From the NCBI GenBank assembly GCA_030765065.1, contig CM060976.1:60992539-61056538 (forward strand): 64,000 nt of DNA, read 5' to 3'. Source of the stretch: Deroplatys truncata. Lineage: Eukaryota > Arthropoda > Insecta > Mantodea > Mantidae. This document shows, piece by piece, positions 1 through 13,262 of the stretch. Positions within the stretch are counted from its first letter, which is position 1. The number at the start of each line of letters is the position of its first letter. Below the pieces are notes generated by a model that was not told the DNA's origin, did not search any database, and saw only the letters and a program-made list of their open reading frames with translations. A program made the translations under genes and the position numbers.

Positions 1-439
1 GCCCTTTTAAACCAAAATAACTGGGAGCAGTGCTAGTATATGATTCAATAACATTATTCTATATGCATTATAATTAACCTACTGGATGAAAATAAGTACA
101 TGTGGCACCGCAAGAATGTGATTGACACTGACCAAAATACAACTACAGCTGCAACCGTTGCCTAATGAATGATGAGCAAGAAGCTGTCCCCTTTGTAGTT
201 GCATGATAGTTCACAACTGTAAAGTTACCATTAAAGCAAACAAACATAAATAAGTATTATTAGAGAGTATGCATATTATCTTCAGCATATTTACTTATAA
301 GAAAGTAAACAATTAACGCGTTCAGCTTACACATCACTGTTTTAGCACTTTTAAGTGCCATTTTCAGTGCTACAACTGATTTAGTATAATTCAGTCAAGT
401 GTAAGCCAAGTTAAGGAGCTATTGGTAAGCATGGCCAAT

Positions 440-1110
440 AATGTGACTATGTCTGATGTAAAAAAACATCAATTAAAGAATGGCAAAAAGCAAATAGTAA
501 CAAATGTGTTCAATTCTATAAAGCAGAGAATTCCCACAGTGCCAGTGAACGATGAATGCAACTTATGGCCGAGTTTGCAGTGTTTGTGATAGATATTTGC
601 AGAGAATTTAAAGAAATAAGTATGATAAAACAAGACCAGTACTGTGTTAGAAAAAGTGAATGATTTTGTAAAGTGTACTATGCACCTCAAAATTAATGCT
701 TTATTTTTTGTTAATGAAACTAACAATAGATAAAAGTTTTAAATACAGTCAATATTGATCCAGATTTGCCAGACTTTAGGAATTCAACATTCACAAACTG
801 TTCTTAAAAATAGGTTTTGTGGATATGAAAAGAAATAAAATGAATGTGATAATAGACAGGAGGCATAGCATTGTGGAGGCACAATGAGAGCTATGCATCA
901 ATATAGGGAAGAAAACAGAACATTATATTATTTAAATGAAACTTGTATCAATGAGGGACACACTACCAATAAAGCTTGGATTCATGCAGCTACTGGATCA
1001 AAAAAACAAACCTTTCTTTCCATACATAAAGATTATCAGCATGTAGGGAACAGCATTTTGAACACATGCTTCAAGTAAACAGCTGGTTTAGTTGCCGCAG
1101 TAGCACAAAA
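440..1110 (+). pseudogene. Decayed Tc1/DDE_3-type transposase
   Basis: The plus-strand translation carries scattered fragments of an IS630-Tc1-mariner transposase. The clearest is QYREENRTLYYLNETCINEG followed by HTTNKAWI, matching the region around the first catalytic acidic residue (YxDETxxxxGHTxxKAW). Upstream pieces read KKQIVTNVFNSIKQ and DPDLPDFRNSTF, in the order expected for the N-terminal DNA-binding part and the linker. Several stops and frameshifts interrupt it, and the C-terminal catalytic residues are missing. The first catalytic Asp position reads Asn-Glu (LNET), so it would be inactive even if repaired by frame. Ends and inverted repeats were not identified. Confidence 0.55.
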
Positions 1111-1752
1111 AAGGAGATATGGTAATAGAAAAACCAATCACAACACACTCGGGTAGACAGATACTTAACATTATGTTTAAGTATAGTAGGTTAATTATTC
1201 TGGACAGAGTACAGTATTTGTGCAAAAGTAAATTCATAATTTAATTTACTGTCCCTTAACAGTCAACAGCAAGGACTAAAATAAATAACAGGAAAAATAA
1301 ATAAAGGGGAAGAATAGAAAAGAAAAAAAAGCAAAGTTTTCTTTGATTTCTGGAGGGGATTTATTCCTTCCTCTTAATCCAAACAGCCTCTTGCTATGCT
1401 CCTAATTCATAATTTATGTTGAAAAAAATCTGATGTACGGCATTCATATGGTTTTCTCTATTCGTTCTACTATTTTTATGAAACCCTATTCTTCTATCTA
1501 CTTCTTGTTAATCGAGATAAGCTTTCATTACAAATTTACACACTTCATAGCAGATACTCATATAAGAAGGATACAGTATGCTGAAACAATAGTCAGATTT
1601 TTAAAAAGAGGTTCACTAGTGATAGCTTTGAGATTCCACGCTCTTTGCATGACAAGAAAAAAACAAATAGTGATTCACCAATTGAAAGATGGTAAGTAAA
1701 TGAAATTCAAACTAATAATAAAGAATAATTCAGAAATAGTTAACGGTATAAA

Positions 1753-2241
1753 AATGTTATTTGACGTGTGTGCTTTGTTGAGGATCTAAATTTTTTCTGT
1801 AGTATAATTTTGTCTATTTCTTTATGGTTTACCAGGTATACAAAATTCATTCAGAATGAAGAGGACTTCACAAGCTATTCAGAAAAAATTAAGTTATGCA
1901 CTTTATTTGTCATGCAAATATTTTAAACTTATGGTATTTTAATATTGCCAGAGCTATTTCTGAGAGAGAAAAAAAAAAAAATATTTCCATGTAAAAGGTA
2001 GTTGGGGTGGGGGGGATTTTCTTGAAAATCTGTGTGTTGCATCCTTGGAAGATGCTGAACTTAAATACCAAGTTTGATATTTAACAGTCTTTGTTTTTTA
2101 ATTATGCTGTTCAGGCACGTGCGCTACACACACATTTTTTTCTAAAAATGTTTTTTTTTTTTTTTTTTTAATTCAGGGAGTCTCGAAACATATATTTCTG
2201 GCAAGTGTTGAATTTATGGGCTGAATACAACACTTCCTGTA
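1753..2241 (-). repeat. Repeat family D, copy 1, low-coordinate part
   Basis: The sequence matches the reverse complement of the D copies at 61789-62655 and 39268-40132, including the stretch about accepting 'aaataccaagttt' and the G-run before 'gattttcttgaaaat'. It stops at 2241 where a mariner is inserted and resumes at 3532 with the terminal 'agtagagaaagtaaaa'. D has no recognised coding capacity. Confidence 0.75.
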
Positions 2242-3303
2242 ACGAGGGCCACCTTTTAAGTTTTTAAAGAAACTAGGAAAGCAAAACAATTTTTTGGAAC
2301 AAACTGTTTTATTGCTTTTCAAAATATTTGCCTTTAAGATTTATACATCTTTTAATGCATTCAAACCAATTCTCAAAACATTTTTTTCATTCTGAAGTTG
2401 GTATCTCAAAAACATGGTTTTTAAAGGCTTCAATAGCTTCTTGATGTAATGAAAATAGCTATCCACCCATTCATTCACAAACAAAAAGAAGTTGTTAGGC
2501 GATAAATCAGGTGAGAACGGGCAATGAGATATTAATTCAATGTTTTTCTCCTTCAAATAATCAACTGTTTAACATGCTGTGCGAGTGCTGGCATTATCAT
2601 GATTACGGTGATATTTTTTTTGCAGTTTTTCCCCGATTTCTTCCATGATTTGTGGCAAACAAATTGTTGTATACCATTCAATATCAACTGTTCTTCGATC
2701 CTCTAAAGAAATGGTTGTGATGTGTCCAGTACAACCAAAGAAACAAGCAATCATTTTCTTGGAAATGCTTTGTGAACGAACACCTTTTGTGAGATTCGGT
2801 TCATCTTGGAACATCCAAACAGCAGAATGTTGCTTAGTTTTCAGTTCATACAAAAATATTAAAGTTTAGTCACCCTTACAATGCTACAGATTTTGCAGTT
2901 CCTCAGTGGAATTTTATGATAATTTCCTTACACCAATAAACATACTATTTTTTTTCTGAAGCTTCAGACAAATTATGAGGAATCCATTGGGAATAGAGCT
3001 TCTTCACAGTTAATGTTCATGCAAAATCACATACACTGCAATCTTTTGTATTTTAAGTATGCCTCTATCTCACTGTAAGTGACATGCCAATCTTCTTCAA
3101 TCATGTTGTGCACAGCATCAATGTTTTTTGGAATAACAACCAATTTTAGTCGACCTTCATCAAATTCATCACTGATGTATGCACGACTACAACAAATTTT
3201 GCAAACCAACTTTCTCCTTCTTTTCTAATGGTGCTTCATTACCAAAAGTTGAAGAAGCGATTCTATACAATTGCTGTTCAGTTAGGCCTTTATTAGAATC
3301 GCC

Positions 3304-3353
<50 letters not shown>

Positions 3354-3531
3354 ATTAACAAAATTTTTCATGTGAAATTTCCATTTTTTCACAACACTAA
3401 AGAAAGTACTCTGTCAATTTCTAAGCTGCCTTGGTTTCACAATAATAAATGTCAAATTTTGCATAAATAGTAACTACATCTCAATAGAGCCAGCTGGTTG
3501 TTGTTTGTAAAAACTTGAATGGTGGCCCTCG
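2242..3531 (-). mobile_element. Mariner transposon, full-length but broken
   Basis: Inverted ends CGAGGGCCACC (2243-2253) and its complement (3520-3531) are flanked by TA on both sides, as expected for mariner insertion. Minus-strand coding pieces appear in order: ENIDAVHNMIEED-like text in 3027-3209, then WMFQDEPNLTKGVRSQSISK and HDNAST (second catalytic Asp) in 2569-2853, then SPDLSPNNFFLF (third catalytic Asp, D34D type) in 2341-2556. Frameshifts and stops separate these pieces. A 47-base poly(A) run lies within it at 3305-3351. The length of about 1.29 kb is normal for mariner. It sits inside repeat D copy 1. Confidence 0.88.
3305..3351 (+). repeat. Poly(A) run of 47 bases inside the mariner
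   Basis: An uninterrupted A tract directly visible in the sequence, between the mariner N-terminal coding remnant and its right end. It may be a retroposon tail or an expanded tract. Confidence 0.95.
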
Positions 3532-3568
3532 TACTATAGGTAAGCAGTAGAGAAAGTAAAAATTGGGA
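3532..3568 (-). repeat. Repeat family D, copy 1, terminal part
   Basis: The text after the mariner, 'actataggtaagcagtagag' and on to 'aaagtaaaaat', matches the D terminus seen at 53860-53884. It restores D copy 1 across the mariner insertion. Confidence 0.7.
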
Positions 3569-4949
3569 TGAATTGAGCTTTCTTGAACAACCATATGCTT
3601 AAATCACTTAATGTGATTAAATCACTTAAACCAACATTGGTTGATGCACAGTACTGGTGCTGGCATCTTAATGACTGATGAAGGGTATTACCTAACAGTT
3701 CCACTCATTATGGCAAAAAAAAGTAAATTATTGCAGTTTATGTTATTGTTTGCATTAATTTCCTATGGGAATAATAACACATACATGATCTTCATTTTGA
3801 AATGCATTCCCTCACTTCATTATTTTTTTCTGTAGTGCTTTTAAAGTTCAATTTGTATTAGCCAGGTTTTTGGGTTAATGGGACCTCCAATGTTTCTTGT
3901 TGAACAGAAGCAGGATGCCCTAAAAGTTTGCACTGGAGCATCCATTATCAGTTCAACATAACTTTAGATGAACATGCTGTTTTCCTTGTATTAATTTTAA
4001 TTTTCTATAACTATTACTATGTTAAAACATAAGAAACTTTAATTTTAACTTACTGATATTATGTGCATTCGGATGACTGGGATTCAGATAATCGATGCTC
4101 CACTGGAAAACACAATGCATTAATGCTTAGTTACCACTGTCATAAGCGAAATAATAATGCAGTGAATAATTGAAATCATTAACAATTAAATGCCCATCAA
4201 TTTCTGGCAAATTTATATTTCTTTTAATGATCTGGGGGACTTAACATAGTGCTTTAATGGCATAAACCAACCAAAAATGACATATTGCATTACATATCCT
4301 ATTGTTAAGTATGGTATTTCTGTGCCGTGTGATGAGGTTTTATGTACACATACTTACATGCACATAACAGGAAGTTTAAACCCACTAATTAACATCACTT
4401 AGAATTCTAAAACAAAATGTTATTTTTTTTCCCATTCAAGACTATATTTTAATTTTATTGTTTAGCCACAAACTTTGTACAGTTATTAGCCAAACTAACA
4501 TAAAATGACAAATTTTGAGACAGAAACGAAATAGTAAAACAGTGCAATAAAAATTTTTTATGTGTGGATTCTGCTCATCCATTTGCTGCTCTTTAGCTTT
4601 AATTAAAGACCTACAAATTTAAAAAATATTTTACAACTGGCCTTTTCAGTCAAAGCCATTATCAAGCAGCCATTCAATTAAGGCCATGTGTCTAGTAGAC
4701 ACAATCAACCTTAAGGCCCAGGATTTTAGAGGAAATGGATGTTTAATGGCTTGATCTTATGAACCATGATAAAAGAAACTGCCAAACTATAAGTATCTCA
4801 CACCTAACATTTTGTAATATTCACTTGGTCTCTTATCATCAGGGCCCAGGTTTTGATGACATTTCATCTTTTAACTTGCTAACGTGTACACATATTTAAT
4901 TTTGAAGATTTAGAAGCTAGTAACAGTGATGTGTCATAATTTAAAATAT

Positions 4950-5322
4950 CCTTATCATGGGTCCCAGATTATGAAAATGCATATTCATTGGTCAGTTTTT
5001 GGTCATTTTATGCCATTTTCTGTTTTAGGACATTTTTGTTGATATTACACTATTATCTCATTTTCTTGTCCTTTGCTCTTTCTTTATTCATTTTCTTGCA
5101 TTTGCATTCAGTATATAAAAAAAAATTTATATTACTGATATTTTACTTAAGGATAATTTTCAAACATCAGAAATTTCACTATTAAGCTGAGAAATACGAG
5201 TAATTTTGTACATCCTTTACTCGCATTCTTGGGAAGAATCATATTCCTATTTAATGCTTAGTCTAGGGTTGCTTGTGGGTGGAGGAGTGTTTATTGTCAG
5301 GGAAACAGGTATCATTACAGTT
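4950..5322 (+). repeat. Repeat family E, copy 1
   Basis: The segment is diverged but clearly related to the reverse complement of 51960-52215. Shared blocks include 'tacatcctttactc', 'cattcttgg' and 'gcttgtgggtggagg', in the same order with similar spacing. It has no coding capacity and unknown termini. Confidence 0.65.
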
Positions 5323-6544
5323 AAGAATCAATGTCCCAAACTAGAGATAAGATAGGTCAGTTTTCCCTTTTTTGAGTTAATAAGTGCATACAGTCAGGTT
5401 GCTATTGTTCTTCTCCTTATGTCGTGTATGGGCTGTGAAGTCCTGTTCATTTGCGGTGAACTTTGCATAATCATTTTGCTTTAAGTTAAGCAAACTAGTA
5501 TCTTTCAAAGTTGTAAGAAAAAAAAAGAAATTTATCTTTAAAAGAAGTAATAACAGCTTTACAATGAGAAATAATTTTTTTATGGTTTCAGAAGTTATTT
5601 TTCTTCTAATCATTTTTCTGAAAACTCAAAAGAGTTAAAGTGACAGTTTTATAAGACCTATTTTAAAAACAATTTTCCTGTCTTAATTAATTTTCTAAAT
5701 TATCTCATCACTTATTCTTATACCTACTTTTTCTACTTGTGTAGAAGCTATTATGCATATACATTAATTTACAACTTGCTGTACACTAATTTAAAAAAAA
5801 AATTACATAAATCTCACTTATAGGTCATTTTTGTAATTACCATTTTTTTTTTAAGTCAATTAAAGCTAAATATATTCAATACTTTATAAGTGCAGAGAGG
5901 CAAAATATGCCATGTTGTATTCTAAACTGAGGCTCCTAGTGCTTTGGGAATACAACATTTTACAATTTTCATTGTTTAGAATTGTATTTTCCTGTTACTT
6001 CACATTTCATTATATTTTGGCAAATTGCTCATATTTCTTAAAAATTTTCATATTACTGCATATTCTGTAACATTTTAAAGTTTTTACTTTTTACAAACAT
6101 TTTATTTTAATACTTGCACAATGTTTTTTTTCTTCCTCTGTTAATATTTCCATTAGCAATGAATCAAGACTTTTCAGATAATATAACAGTCAGTAGATAA
6201 CTAGTTGAAGTTTCAGAGACATTTAGAAAAGCTGTTGGACCAAATTTGATTTACCTGGAAAAGAATCCATTGTACCGTACCCCATTCTCCATGAAGGTAG
6301 ATGTTTGAAGCTTGACAGTGAAATACCAACATATATTACATTACTAAATCTAGATTAATAAAATATGCTTTCATTATATAATGAGATAAGGAGCAATCAT
6401 TTTTCTTTCTTTCTCTCTTTCATTGTACACAACACTTTTTGCAAGTTTAATGTTGTCTGGTCATATCATGGGATGAACGAATGTAATGAAATGAACACTC
6501 AAAATGAGCTTGGGATTCACGGAACTGAGACTTTCCAACAACTG

Positions 6545-6665
6545 TCAAATCAGCATAAGGGAAAAGCCTGGTTAAAAAAAAAAAAGCACTCCAACATGAT
6601 TCAAACTCGGACTCTCTGGAACATGAGATAGATGCACCATCCCTAAACCACAGAAATGAGCTCAG
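6545..6665 (-). repeat. tRNA-like SINE fragment, unassigned family
   Basis: On the minus strand it has a B-box-like block (complement of 'gattcaaactcgg') after an A-box-like stretch, as in tRNA-derived SINE heads. Only one copy was noticed. Confidence 0.35.
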
Positions 6666-8994
6666 GAAATATTGAAATGCTCCAGGGCCGGCTCCACAGA
6701 AGTTGCATCCCCTCCCCTCACGCTTTCAGACATAGCCTAAATTATTTTACTTAAACTTTCAATCATTGAGACCAACAATTAAATATTACTTTTATTTAAA
6801 CATTCAATAAAAGTAAATAAAAATGATGTACTATGCTGGTAAAATGTTTTTATCAAAGATACAATTGTGTAATAAGCAAGCAGGCAGGGGATATCGTAAC
6901 AGTCTGAGGCATGTGTGTGGTCAGTTATCCAACCAATGTTGCAATGTCATAACTTCAACATCAATTATGACTTGTACAAAATGAAAGAAAAAAAAAATAT
7001 CAAAACTGTAGTGAAATGAGGCACTTAAGGAAGAAAGCGAAGGTAACAAAAATGTAGATTAGTTGCTGTTCTATCATATTCTTCAATTAGGCCAACCTTA
7101 ATCTTTCCGTATTTGAAATATACTGTGACAAAAGATCTTTTCTTTTTCTCTGCTGAAACAAGCATTCAGAGACTAAACAATATTAGAATTTTTCATTCTC
7201 TTTGCCATAGAATCACCACCTAAGAGGACAGATCTATACCGCTTACACCTGGTATACAGAGAGCGAATAAATGGTCCACCAAATGCCTAGAAAACTTCAT
7301 TGACCCAAAGATGAAATTTGGAATCTCGTTAGTAGTAGTAGAGAATCTAGACCTTAAATGTAATAGATTTAACTGCAGAAAGAGAATGCACTACCATATG
7401 CTAGTATCTTATTGGAGAAACTATTAACTTGTGCAGTAAGCATTTCTGGATCCATGTACATAGGAGGATAAATTTCTTTTATTTTCTAAGCATTCTACAT
7501 CTTATGAAAACCTTAAATAAGCATAAAGAATTTAATTTTCTTAATATTAGTTACCTAATTTAGTTAAATAAGTTTTGAAATAAAGCTTAAAAAGTTGGAA
7601 AATAGTTTAGATGCTGAAGTTTAATACTACCCAGACTTCAAATGAAGAATTCTACCCTTTACCAAAAGCCATCTAGGAGTTTTTTTCACAAACATTTAGT
7701 TTCAGTTTCTTCTACATGATGCAGAAAAATTTGACAGTCAAACTTAAAAGAAAACTAAAGTGAATAAGACTAACACTTTTTATAACACATATAATACAGA
7801 TTCTGATTTTGTTTCTGTTATAACAATGATTATTGATTCTGTAATAAAAACACATAAGAGGAAATTAAAATTTGAGAAATAATCAGTGTTTCATTTCCAT
7901 ATTCATCTGAAGGGTTTATACCTTTTATTTTTCACACAAGACTACCAAGTGAACTTACAATCAAAATTAATGGTAAAGCTCTTACAGATAATAACAGAAA
8001 TGGTGGTATGTATATTTTAAACAAAAATGTTCATCTTTAATTCCTGTTTATTCCCTGTAAGCTTGTGAGTCAAATTCTTCTGCACCGTGTATCATTTTTC
8101 TTACATTAGATCTACACCTTTAGTCACCCTTCTAAAAACCAATCTGTACAACATGCAGCCAGTGAATGAACCACATAATTTAGGACATTTATTTGCAAAA
8201 ACATTCAAATTCTGCCGTTTCTTTTCATCTATCCCACTATATTCTTTTGGCTGGAAAGTGACAAAATAACTTAATATCTTTGACTTTAGAAACAACTAAT
8301 GATAATTGCAACTCACGCCTGTATATTCTTAATGTTGATTTTATTCAAGCACAGTTCTTGTTTTTGTTATTATTAGACAATAGCACCATATAAATGAGGT
8401 ATGGGCATAAAAAAGATGACATAGAAGACAAATTTACCAACTTTGATGAAATTTCATTCAGTTATTCTTTTTCCCATTTCTTTATTTTTTTAAGTAAAAG
8501 GAAGATGTAATTTTGTATAAAGTAAATTAAGCAGTATTACTTTCAAAGATTTAAACTTTGGCAACCTCAGTTACCTTTAAAAGAGTAAATTTAAATAGCC
8601 CCATGACTTTCAGTTCCATCACATGATTCAATCGAGTGCAGAATAAATATACTGCAGGTGCTTGCTTCATCTTGTTGGTATTGTACATTTTAATTGAACA
8701 TTGCAATTAAAGAAAGAAATAAACATTGCAGATTGTTGGCAACTACTTAAAAGAGCAAACCAAAATTTCAAACAAAAATAACTGAACGGCATAAAGTATA
8801 CATAAATTTGACCAAACAGACTTTGCATAAAAAAGTACAATAAAACCTAGTCCGAATGGTTAATATTTAATGACCTAAGGGCATTAAAATGCAGGACCTA
8901 TTTTCAAAGACTCTTCCTTGACCATTATTTAAATTTTCCTTACTAAAGGAAATGTATGGTCATCTGTAACTTGTGATAATAGTATTCTGGTCTC

Positions 8995-9160
8995 ATATCT
9001 AAGGGGTATTCTCTTTCCTCAAATTTAGTGCTACAGCCAGGATTTGAACCATGGAATTTCAGCTTTTCTCTTTCCTGTTCACACTTCACTAGAGAAGTCA
9101 ATACCATTCCTGTACATTGTGTGGATTCTATAACTGAATGTAAAAACAAGCTAACCACAA
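8995..9160 (-). repeat. tRNA-like SINE fragment, unassigned family
   Basis: The minus strand carries GGTTCAAATCC (complement of 9042-9052), an exact RNA polymerase III B box. The surrounding sequence could be a decayed SINE head. An A box is not clear. Confidence 0.4.
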
Positions 9161-9207
9161 TGTTGTTGAAAGGGAAAAATCAATGGGAAAATATCATGAA
9201 AAGAGCG

Positions 9208-9210
<3 letters not shown>

Positions 9211-9277
<67 letters not shown>
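9211..9277 (+). repeat. (GA)n microsatellite
   Basis: A perfect GA tract of about 33 units directly visible. The Arg/Glu-run open frames across it are artefacts of the repeat. Confidence 0.98.
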
Positions 9278-9280
<3 letters not shown>

Positions 9281-9686
9281 TGAGCAGTTTCAAAATCTCA
9301 TAATATACAAGTTTCAAATTTTAAAAAACTGTCCTAAAATTCTGACAAAGAACTTTAAATATGAATTAGTCAGCATCTTTCTTAGAAGTTATTTGACATT
9401 CGGAATGATGATGATATATTGCATAACTTCAATTCTGTTGTTCATTTACTGGCAGCCAATACTTATTTCACTACTACCTTTATAAAAGCTGCAGTAGTTT
9501 TCTACCAAATTCATGCAATAAATAAATTCATAACAGTGAATAGATACAACAGAGAGTTGAAAAGACCTACCAACAAAGCCAATGTTATGAACTCTTTTTG
9601 CAAATTAAAGCTAAAAAAAATTGTTTTCAGTTTTGCAAATATTTTTAAGTTGTAAGAAAACCATATTTAAGAGCATAACATTCTAG

Positions 9687-10260
9687 GAGGGTCATACCAA
9701 AAGTCAAGAGCCACAATTTTTTTTTATAAATCAGCACCTTTGAGTTACAAAAAACCAAGCACATTTTCATAATTTATAGATTTCCAAGGACGGCAAGCTG
9801 AAGTCACGAAAAGCTTCTTTTACTTGACCATTATTAATATAAAATGAATGTTTCTTTCTATCAGTGTGCTGTGATTGAATTTCTCTTAAAAGAGGGAGTC
9901 TCCAATGTAGAAATTCACCAGAGATTCTGTGAGCATATGGAGATGTGGGTATGGGCACCAGCAGTATAAAAAGATGGTAAAACATTTTATAGTCAGAGAA
10001 GCATGCATCACAGCCTTGTAGCAGCTGATCGTGTCCACTTTTCACTCTTTCAGTGCTGTCACGCCAAAACTATGAAACAATGGAGAACATCAAGAAAGTA
10101 GTGAAGCATTATTTTCACAGTGCTGGAAAAGAGCTCTATGTAGGGAATTTTCAAGCTATCACAATGGTTAGAAAAATTGTATTCAAGAAAACGGAGACTA
10201 TATGTAAAAATAAATTAAGTCCAAAAAATAAGGTGTTGCATTTGTTTCCCCAAAAATAAC
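9687..10260 (+). mobile_element. Internally deleted mariner-like element
   Basis: The plus-strand frame from about 9840 reads QCAVIEFLLKEGVSNVEIHQ, the helix-turn-helix (HTH_48) start of mariner transposases. About 250 bases later, VVKHYFHSAGKELYVGNF near 10100 resembles the C-terminal end of the same kind of protein. The whole catalytic core between them is missing, so this is a deletion derivative. The left end, 'gagggtcataccaaaagtca' near 9688, resembles mariner termini. No matching right inverted end was confirmed. Confidence 0.6.
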
Positions 10261-12261
10261 TTTATAATATAAAAAATAGTTGCTCATTGCTTTCATAATT
10301 TCATCCATTTCTTTTATTCACCATCTGATATGAGCAATCTATATTATTAAATATATCTTGCTCTCTCTTCGGATTCCCTTATTTTCAAACAGAAATAGCA
10401 TCCTCCTTAATGCAATGCTAAGAAAATATTTTCTTTTAATGTGTCAGAAATACAACAATTTTAATCCATTTTATGTTTTGTTCTGTGTGAGATAATAATC
10501 ACTGGATATTTTATATTATATTAATGGATTAACAAAATGTATTTTTCATGGAAAAATATCAATTTAAGAAAAAAACAGCTTTTGCTACATGTGGCTAAGA
10601 AAATAACTACATATAGATCAAGAAGAAAGAAAGCATAAAAGTTTAAACTAAGTAGCCTAAGAAACAGAAAAAAAAAAAAGCTGATTAACTTTCACTGTAA
10701 ACCATAATTAAATTTGCAGTTAGCAGAAAATGAAAATGTGTCATTCAGAATAACAAAGAGTGATCCCACAGCTAGTTAAAGCATACCTACCAGTTGCATA
10801 ACAAGCTTGAGTATTTCTGTAAAGAGCAGCAAGCAAAGAACAACAAATTCTATTTACCAGTTTCAGAGTACATACTTCAAACCCATTACAAATACTTCCC
10901 AAACTACATGCAACAACATATAGTACCAATTTCTGCATTCAGAGACAAATAACAAATCTGTTATTGTATTATAACCTATTTATTGTTTCTCTACAAATAA
11001 CTCAATCATGTCAAGCTTGTCACTACCCCTTTTAATAGTTTGTTTCATTCTTGCTACATATGGTACCAAAGGCGGGGCCTGCCTTGTAAAACATAATCAA
11101 ATACTTCATCTCGGCTGTAAGCATAATTTTCAATTGTTCTTATTAAAGGCCATCAGTTATCACTGAAATATTCAATTGCCTTTCTGTTGGTCCCACTGTT
11201 GCTGCCCAGTTAAATTATGCTCTGTGCTGTTCAGTTACTCATATCTTTGTGGTTGTGCATAATTTGCTCTTGTTGCTTCAAAATTAGTTTTAAAGTAGAT
11301 TTCCTCTGTTTTGCATTTTGTTTCACACACTAATATTTGCTATTCAAAAACTGTTCATCCAAATTAATAATAGGTTTTACAAATTTGCTAGATCCTAAGA
11401 TGCAAAAATAAGTAAGGAGTAAAAATTAATGATTTTAAAAACAAGCCTCTGAAGTTTCACTGAAATGTGAAATGTACCTATGTATATCTGAAGTTCCATG
11501 AAATTAATACTGGCAAGAAGGCAATAACTTGTCATAAGCCAAAGCATGAATTTGTTTAGCATATTCTGATTATGCAAAAAATATTGTCTGGCATATCTAT
11601 TATCAAAACATTATACTGATAATATATTAAAGCTCTAAGATTATTGCATACATATGTCTTGAAATATTTTACTAAAAGCAAACAAAAGACAGCTAATATA
11701 TCATCTTTCAAAGCTTTGCAGTGCAAAACGTTTTTAACTTAGTTAAGTATTTTATGATTTGCTAACAAGATGTTGCACATAGAAGTTATGATCTTGCACA
11801 GTATCAGAATCTCTTCCATTTAATTTAGTACAACCAATACTGTTGCTTTTACTCTATCAAATGAATATGCAATTTTTCTGAGCCAACAAAAACGAAAAAA
11901 GGTCCTATGTAGATAGAGTAAAGAATAGAATCTGCACTTCAGTTCCGCTCTATGTGTATAAAGTAAGAACACATCTCAAAACAACAGAACAGGCTGCAAG
12001 CTTGAGAATCTATGATGAGCAGAAATATTTAACACACAAACTGCCAATGCTCAAATTTTACAGAAGAAGTAGAAAATTATGCCCTCTACTTCCATCATTT
12101 GCCAAAAAATGAACAGTTAAGAAGAAAAAAATAATAATAATAAAATGTTCTATGTGCCATCTATGTGTTTGTTCATTGGAAGTGGATTCTAAATGTTACT
12201 GTTTGAGTTTCTGTTAATGGTGAAGCATAGGATTTTCAGAACAAGAAGTCACGACTACAGG

Positions 12262-13262
12262 ACTACTAGACTCTTGCTAATCTGGCCATTCCTTGACATA
12301 TGGATGCCGGATTATCGAGTGTGTCTGAAATTTAATTTAAACACTTAGGGACTTTATTAAATTCAAAGATACATTCATTTTCATAAAAAACTTAGTCCTT
12401 GAGTGTGTACATATACAGTAGTATCATACCATGAAACATGTCCCGAATTTTTAGTTGCTGCAATGATGCAGCTTCAGCACCAACAGTGTGAAAAATCTTC
12501 ATGCTCTCTCCTTCTATGTTCTCTTCTTCATCACTTTCATCATCATTTTCCTGCACACTTTTGATTAGTTCTTCATCTGTTAAAATTTTGGTCTGCCTCA
12601 CAGTTTTCTTCACTCAGCCACTTAGCAACATCATCTTCATCAATTTCTCCTTCTCCTGGATGCTTTTGGAACTTCTCAACGTACAAGGTGTCAGCAATTG
12701 ATGACTCTGAATTGACTGACTCATCGCTGTTGCTCAGTACTGACTCCAACGGATGGCTACACTTTTATCCAGCAGATATCTTCCTGGAGTACATTATGCA
12801 ACAACCAGATACATGCAGTACTGATGTAATGGTTGTAAAGCAATTGCATGATAAAGAATGCTGCCGTCATGTATCATCAAATAAAGAGAGCTCCAGTAGC
12901 TGAGGTTGCTAATGCATGGACCCATAAACAGAAGGTCTACGGTTCAAATCCTGTCAGGACCATTCTCCCTGACTGAGGCTTTCTCCAGGCTTTTCTCAGT
13001 CCTCATAACTGGCAAATACCTGGGAGTTACCCTAAAACATAGGCCTGGAACATTTTCCTCTCCAATTATTTCATTTCATGTATCATCAGTGTCCACCATT
13101 TGTGGTGCCGTATGCAGTAAGAATGGATATTAAAACACTACTAAATATATATATACCAAAAGATGAGTGATACTTTGTTGAAGTTCGGCACTGAAGCAAA
13201 TGTGGGCTGGATTACTAAAAGGCCAGACTATTATGGGCCGAATTAGCTAGAGTTTAGTGTAT
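12262..13262 (-). mobile_element. Pogo/Tigger-like DNA transposon remnant
   Basis: Termini are inverted and pogo-like: left 'ctcttgctaatctggcc' and right, read on the minus strand, 'ctctagctaattcggcc'. Inside, 12400-12720 on the minus strand encodes the C-terminal end of a DDE_1 (Tigger/jerky-like) transposase: GEGEIDEDDVAKWLSE, then a frame break, then ILTDEELIKSVQENDDESDE, the usual acidic end. The catalytic core is absent. A tRNA-headed SINE (12895-13135) lies inside it. Inactive. Confidence 0.7.
12895..13135 (+). repeat. tRNA-headed SINE inside the pogo element
   Basis: It has a B box (GGTTCAAATCC at 12943-12953) preceded by an A-box-like stretch. A non-tRNA body with 'ctttctccaggcttttctca' follows. 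It interrupts the pogo remnant and so is younger than it. Only one copy was found in the window. Confidence 0.5.

Noticed and set aside
9028..9485. Two open frames with long Arg-Glu runs
   Set aside because: They are produced by the (GA)n microsatellite.
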